Assembly: GCA_947589615.1 (NCBI GenBank)
Contig: CANQBU010000039.1
Location: forward strand, 1-10,464
DNA length: 10,464 bases
Source of the DNA: an uncultured Clostridia bacterium
GTDB lineage: Bacteria; Bacillota; Clostridia; Christensenellales; UBA1242
Direction of reading: 5' to 3'
The position numbers were made by a program, and so were the translations under genes. The notes below the pieces were generated by a model, which did no database searches, was not told the DNA's origin, and was given only the letters and a program-made list of their open reading frames with translations. Of the stretch, positions 7,542-10,464 are shown one piece after another (position 1 is the stretch's first letter; each line of letters begins with the position of its first letter).

Positions 7542-9319
7542 TAAAACACGACATGACAAAAGTGAATTTAGATAATCCACTGGAGGGGAAAATACCTCAA
7601 CTTATTGAATATTTTGTAAAGTTTTATGGCGAGAAATACCGGGAAAGAATTACCGAGCGAATAAACAATGCAACGTTTGTTTTTGCAAGCGTTTATATAG
7701 GTGAAATTGAAAGAGATTTTGGCGGCATGAAAGCGTCATACGATGAAGACATTACTGAGAAGCTTGAAAAATTCTTGAAAGAAAAATATGATGCTAAGGT
7801 ATTGGATGAAGATGGCTATTACAATGTTTTAGATGCAAAGGATTGGGCAAAGATGAGAACCAAAGCCGATCGGAAAGATTTGGTGGAATATTTGAATTGT
7901 TTTTCAAACTTTAAAGGCACAACCATCGAAGATTTGCAAGACGAGCAAAAGAAAGGAAAAATTAAAGAATTTTTAGATGGTCTTTTTGAACGCACTGATG
8001 ATTTATTAAAACAGAGAGATGCGTTTTTAAGAGAGGAAAAGAAGGAATATGAAAAAATAATCTATGGAAAAATGCAAAAGATAGAAAAAGAGTTTGAAAA
8101 CAAATTGAACTTGCTTATAAGCGGACATATTTTTAAGACTTATAATATAAAATTCACTCCTAAAAATGTTAAAGAGGTGTTAAAACTCGTCCCAACTTAT
8201 GTTGACCTGTTAATTAAAAATCCAGAATTTGTAACCGATTTTGACAGGGACAAATATGGCTTTATGTTTTTCAAAATTCGTTCGCTTGGAGGAGATAGTT
8301 TAACTTCATATAGGCCATTAAATATGAAGCAGTTATTGACATTAAAGGCTGATGATGACAATATTCAACTCGAGCAGGAAATTTCCCGACTTCAAGAAAG
8401 AAAGGCGTTTGAATTAAGCAATTTATATGTGCCTTATGAAGAACTCGAAAAAAAGAATATAGTTGGCTATAGATATTTCCTAGTTGACGCTATTAATACT
8501 TTAAGATGTGACGAAGCAGGGGCGCTGACTTATCTAACTGTAAGTAAAGATGACCCTAAAAAGACACAAGCAGTATGCGTTTTCAACTCTTTTTACAATT
8601 TGAGCAGTTCCGACATAATCCACGAGTTAAACCATGTAATTGAAGCTGATGTAAAAGTTACCAAAAATGTTATGTCGATAAAAACGGGTTTCCGCTATAC
8701 AAAACAATATGTTGATGGCGGAGAGTATGGAGATATATTTTATCCTGATATAAGACATGATGCGACAATGTTCAATGAAATTATCAACGACTATTTAGCA
8801 ATAAAGATTAACAAGATTCTTGTCAAAGACAATTTTAAAATAGGTGATGTAAAATTGCCAACGACAAGTTCGGCATATTCCGATTTATTCCCTATTTTCG
8901 AAGATTTCATTGAAGAAAATATGCAGGAGATAATCCGTTGTAGAATGAGCAGCAAACCTTTGCTTTACAATAGGGCTATTGGGGAAGAGAATTTCCAAAA
9001 ACTTGCATATTACGCTCAAAAGATTTTTGATCTCTATGAAAGATATTATGTTGTCAGCGAGGAGCTCGACAAAGAGCATATTTGCGATGAGATAAACAGA
9101 AAACGTGGCAATCAATCGATTTTTGAATTTGCAAAAAATCATGGCAACGATGTTTCCGCCGAAGCAAAGGAAGTGCTTGAATATGTAAAGAAAATCGAAA
9201 AGGTGTTTAACAAAATTAAAAGAGAAAGACAGTCTAGCAGAGAAAATAGAAATAAAACTGTTAACGGGAAAGAAGATTTATTTGACCGTGACCAAATAAT
9301 AAAATATGATGTTGATTAA
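7538..9319 (+). CDS. Putative zinc metallopeptidase, tandem paralogue 3 (unrecognised family)
   Basis: A 593-aa predicted cytoplasmic protein. The N-terminal signature (12-49: NPLEGKIP, EYFVKFYGEKYRERITER) is the clearest of the three. A strongly charged stretch at about 153-195 (REEKKEYEKI, KMQKIEKEFENKL) looks like coiled coil. The core has CDEAGALTYLTV (324-335), a strand AVCVFNSFYNLS (345-356), HELNH (H362, E363, H366), SIKTGF (380-385) and FNEIINDYLAIKI (412-424), with E414 as likely third zinc ligand and D418 behind it. The distance from the last His of HExxH to that Glu is 48, as in paralogue 2 (44 in paralogue 1). The C-terminus is basic, then acidic, and probably flexible. GGGAGG at 7527-7532 lies inside the end of the preceding gene, and the start overlaps its stop by 4 nt. 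No convincing terminator follows; the next 57 nt are AT-only-type sequence leading into the rpsL promoter. Enzyme activity is inferred from motifs. Confidence 0.85.
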   Translation: MIKHDMTKVNLDNPLEGKIPQLIEYFVKFYGEKYRERITERINNATFVFASVYIGEIERDFGGMKASYDEDITEKLEKFLKEKYDAKVLDEDGYYNVLDAKDWAKMRTKADRKDLVEYLNCFSNFKGTTIEDLQDEQKKGKIKEFLDGLFERTDDLLKQRDAFLREEKKEYEKIIYGKMQKIEKEFENKLNLLISGHIFKTYNIKFTPKNVKEVLKLVPTYVDLLIKNPEFVTDFDRDKYGFMFFKIRSLGGDSLTSYRPLNMKQLLTLKADDDNIQLEQEISRLQERKAFELSNLYVPYEELEKKNIVGYRYFLVDAINTLRCDEAGALTYLTVSKDDPKKTQAVCVFNSFYNLSSSDIIHELNHVIEADVKVTKNVMSIKTGFRYTKQYVDGGEYGDIFYPDIRHDATMFNEIINDYLAIKINKILVKDNFKIGDVKLPTTSSAYSDLFPIFEDFIEENMQEIIRCRMSSKPLLYNRAIGEENFQKLAYYAQKIFDLYERYYVVSEELDKEHICDEINRKRGNQSIFEFAKNHGNDVSAEAKEVLEYVKKIEKVFNKIKRERQSSRENRNKTVNGKEDLFDRDQIIKYDVD

Positions 9320-9376
9320 TAAAATTATTAAGATAATAAATTATTAAAAAACTTTAATATTATTAATAAAAAATAC

Positions 9377-9406
9377 TTGACAACGACAACAAACTTAGTG
9401 TATAAT
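9377..9406 (+). promoter_or_regulatory. Consensus promoter for the rpsL-rpsG operon
   Basis: A perfect TTGACA (9377-9382) and a perfect TATAAT (9401-9406) are separated by 18 bp, giving a predicted start near 9413. It is the best promoter in the window, as expected for a ribosomal protein operon. The spacer carries a tandem GACAAC GACAAC (9379-9390). The 57 nt before it (9320-9376) are almost pure A and T and contain only short AT palindromes without a U-tract. Confidence 0.88.
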
Positions 9407-9412
9407 TTCTCA

Positions 9413-9641
9413 GTATGCTTCGTTGTCGGAGGCAATGCTTTAATTGGCTAAGTCCAAAAGCATAAACAAACAGCAGGTGAAGAAATTTGCCGATTTGCAA
9501 TTATTTGCAAAGTTACACTTTAATGTGTAATCGTGCTTGTTCGTGTTTTACAAATTAAAAGCATTTTTCATGCACGACAACAATGTCGTGCTTTTTTTAA
9601 GACAAAATCTACTTAATTTTTAAGTTTAAAAGGAGAAAACT
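9413..9641 (+). promoter_or_regulatory. Structured 5' leader of rpsL, probable transcription attenuator
   Basis: This untranslated stretch of about 229 nt lies between the predicted start and the rpsL ATG. Hairpins seen: ATGCTT (9435-9440) with AAGCAT (9458-9463), capped by TTGG/CCAA (9444-9447/9454-9457); TTTGCAA/TTGCAAA (9494-9500/9505-9511); TTACAC/GTGTAA (9513-9518/9525-9530); and an intrinsic terminator at 9572-9598. Alternative partners for the terminator's left arm exist upstream: GTTGTCG (9422-9428) is complementary to CGACAAC (9575-9581), and TCGTGC (9531-9536) to GCACGA (9572-9577). ATGCTTT (9435-9441) can also pair with AAAGCAT (9558-9564), nested inside the first of these. No good promoter lies between the terminator and rpsL, so rpsL expression probably needs readthrough. 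I find no match to any riboswitch class or T-box I know. The alternative is an independent small RNA of about 185 nt. Pairings are read from the sequence; regulation is inferred. Confidence 0.65.
9572..9598 (+). terminator. Intrinsic terminator inside the rpsL leader
   Basis: GCACGACA (9572-9579) pairs perfectly with TGTCGTGC (9584-9591) around an ACAA loop, giving an 8-bp GC-containing stem followed directly by seven T (9592-9598). It sits downstream of the consensus promoter and 43 nt upstream of the rpsL start, so it would stop transcripts before the operon unless the stem is disrupted. Confidence 0.88.
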
Positions 9642-10022
9642 ATGCCTACATTTAACCAACTTGTAAGAAAAGGTCGTAAGGTTGCCGCAAAGAAGTCAAA
9701 AGCACCTTTGCTTGAAGAGAACCCTCAAAAAAGAGGAGTTTGCCTTTCAGTTAAAACAGCAACCCCTAAAAAGCCTAACTCTGCTTTAAGAAAAATTGCA
9801 AGAGTTAAACTCTCAAATGGTTATGAAGGAACTTGCTACATTCCAGGTGAAGGGCACAACCTTCAAGAGCACAGTGTTGTATTAGTTCGTGGCGGAAGAG
9901 TTAAGGATTTGCCCGGTGTTCGTTATCACATCATAAGAGGCTCACTTGATACTGCCGGCGTTCAAAACAGAAAGCAAGCTCGTTCAAAATATGGCGCTAA
10001 ACGCCCAAAGAAAACAAAATAA
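9642..10022 (+). CDS. rpsL: 30S ribosomal protein S12
   Basis: S12 sits at the decoding centre of the 30S subunit, where it helps inspect codon-anticodon pairing. The 126-aa length is normal. Family landmarks in order: NQLVRKGRK (5-13), PQKRGVCLSVKT (28-39), TPKKPNSALRK (41-51), GEGHNLQEHSVVLVRGGRVKDLPGVRYH (69-96) and KQARSKYGAKRPKK (111-124). K43 and K88, the positions whose substitution commonly gives streptomycin resistance, are wild type, as is P91. D89 is the residue that is beta-methylthiolated in E. coli by RimO. AGGAG at 9631-9635 lies 6 nt before the ATG. The gene is first in its operon, behind its own promoter and attenuator-like leader, and rpsG follows after 45 nt. It is richer in common codons than the peptidase genes, as expected for a highly expressed gene. 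Confidence 0.99.
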   Translation: MPTFNQLVRKGRKVAAKKSKAPLLEENPQKRGVCLSVKTATPKKPNSALRKIARVKLSNGYEGTCYIPGEGHNLQEHSVVLVRGGRVKDLPGVRYHIIRGSLDTAGVQNRKQARSKYGAKRPKKTK

Positions 10023-10067
10023 AAATTAAAAATCTCAGTCTAAAAGATTGATAAAAGGAGAATTATT

Positions 10068-10464
10068 ATGCCAAGAAGAAATAGCGCCGTTAAAAGAGAA
10101 GTTTTAGCAGATCCTATTTACAAAAGCACAGTTGTAACAAAACTTGTAAATCAAGTTATGCTTTCAGGAAAGAAGGGGCTCGCTCAACGTATAGTATATG
10201 GCGCGTTTGATATTATTAAAGAGAAGATGGACCTTGACCCACTCGAAGTATTTTCTCAGGCACTCGAAAATGTAAAACCTGTTCTTGAAACAAAGTCAAG
10301 AAGGGTTGGTGGTGCAACATACCAAGTTCCAATGGAAATTAGACCTGACAGACGTCAAACATTAGCAATTCGCTGGCTTGTAACTTTCGCAAGAAAGAGA
10401 AGCGGTGAAAGAGGAATGGATGCAAAACTTGCTGGCGAAATCATGGACGCTTACAACAACACCG
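10068..10464 (+). CDS. rpsG: 30S ribosomal protein S7 (3' end outside window)
   Basis: The first 132 codons of S7, a primary 16S rRNA binding protein that nucleates assembly of the 30S head and lines the E site. The family is about 156 aa, so roughly 24 residues are missing beyond the window edge; no stop is reached. Landmarks from my own translation: MPRRNSAVKREVLADPIY (1-18), a central RRVGGATYQVPMEIRPDRR block that is the S7 signature, then AIRWLVTFARKR and a final EIMDAYNNT. AAGGAG at 10055-10060 lies 7 nt before the ATG. The 45-nt gap after rpsL holds only a weak possible hairpin (AATCT/AGATT). In E. coli the rpsL-rpsG gap is the S7 feedback site; this shorter gap shows no obvious counterpart. 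Downstream fusA and tuf would be expected from the usual str operon order, but cannot be seen here. Confidence 0.98.
   Translation, partial: MPRRNSAVKREVLADPIYKSTVVTKLVNQVMLSGKKGLAQRIVYGAFDIIKEKMDLDPLEVFSQALENVKPVLETKSRRVGGATYQVPMEIRPDRRQTLAIRWLVTFARKRSGERGMDAKLAGEIMDAYNNT

Noticed and set aside
9325..9339. TTATTA-AGA-TAATAA palindrome as terminator of the peptidase operon.
   Set aside because: The stem is A/T only and no U-tract follows on the + strand. Readthrough into the rpsL region is possible.
9444..9530. Possible leader peptide in the rpsL leader: TTG at 9444 (28 codons) or GTG at 9477 (17 codons), ending at TAA 9528-9530; also a minimal ATG-CTT-TAA at 9435-9443.
   Set aside because: GGAGG (9428-9432) is 11 nt from the TTG and only 2 nt from the ATG, and the GTG has no Shine-Dalgarno. 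There is no run of one regulatory codon. The RNA helices explain the stretch better.
9413..9598. Known riboswitch, T-box, SRP RNA or 6S RNA in the rpsL leader.
   Set aside because: I see no T-box sequence, no SRP GGAAGCAGC-type loop, no 6S-like closing of 5' and 3' ends, and none of the conserved cores of the riboswitch classes I know. Only an Rfam search could settle it.

Overview
The window is a compact, AT-rich (about one third GC by eye) bacterial chromosomal segment in which every gene reads rightward. Strong Shine-Dalgarno sites (AAGGAG, GGGAGG), TTGACA/TATAAT promoters, U-tailed intrinsic terminators, a pcrA-ligA pair and an rpsL-rpsG pair point to a low-GC Bacillota lineage, probably an uncultured Clostridia or Bacilli relative. 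The order cannot be fixed from this sequence. UGA is used as a stop, so the standard bacterial code fits. I see no transposase, integrase, tRNA, rRNA or CRISPR array.

Layout. (1) 1-3337: the 3' two thirds of a UvrD/PcrA-type helicase gene, then a complete NAD-dependent DNA ligase gene (ligA), closed by an intrinsic terminator whose stem contains the ligA stop codon. (2) 3343-9319: a separate four-gene transcription unit with its own TTGACT-17-TATATT promoter. It starts with a small two-helix membrane protein, followed by three large (593-614 aa) divergent paralogues. All three paralogues share an N-terminal signature (PLxGKxP...YFxKxYGExYR) and a C-terminal HExxH zinc-peptidase motif, with a conserved NExxND motif 44-48 residues further on. 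I do not recognise them as a named family. They are spaced 11 nt, 20 nt and -4 nt apart, which suggests coordinated translation. (3) 9320-9641: a 322-nt gap holding a consensus promoter and a structured leader of about 230 nt. The leader contains a full intrinsic terminator upstream of the next gene and several segments able to pair alternatively with the terminator stem. (4) 9642-10464: rpsL (S12) and the first 132 codons of rpsG (S7), the start of a str-type ribosomal operon that runs off the window.

How it works together. The flanks are housekeeping: DNA unwinding and repair, nick sealing, and the 30S decoding centre and head. The middle unit is the unusual part. It looks like a cytoplasmic set of three related but diverged putative zinc metallopeptidases expressed with a membrane-anchored coiled-coil protein; its substrate and biological role are unknown. 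The second point of interest is the rpsL leader, which looks like a transcription attenuator controlling S12/S7 synthesis.
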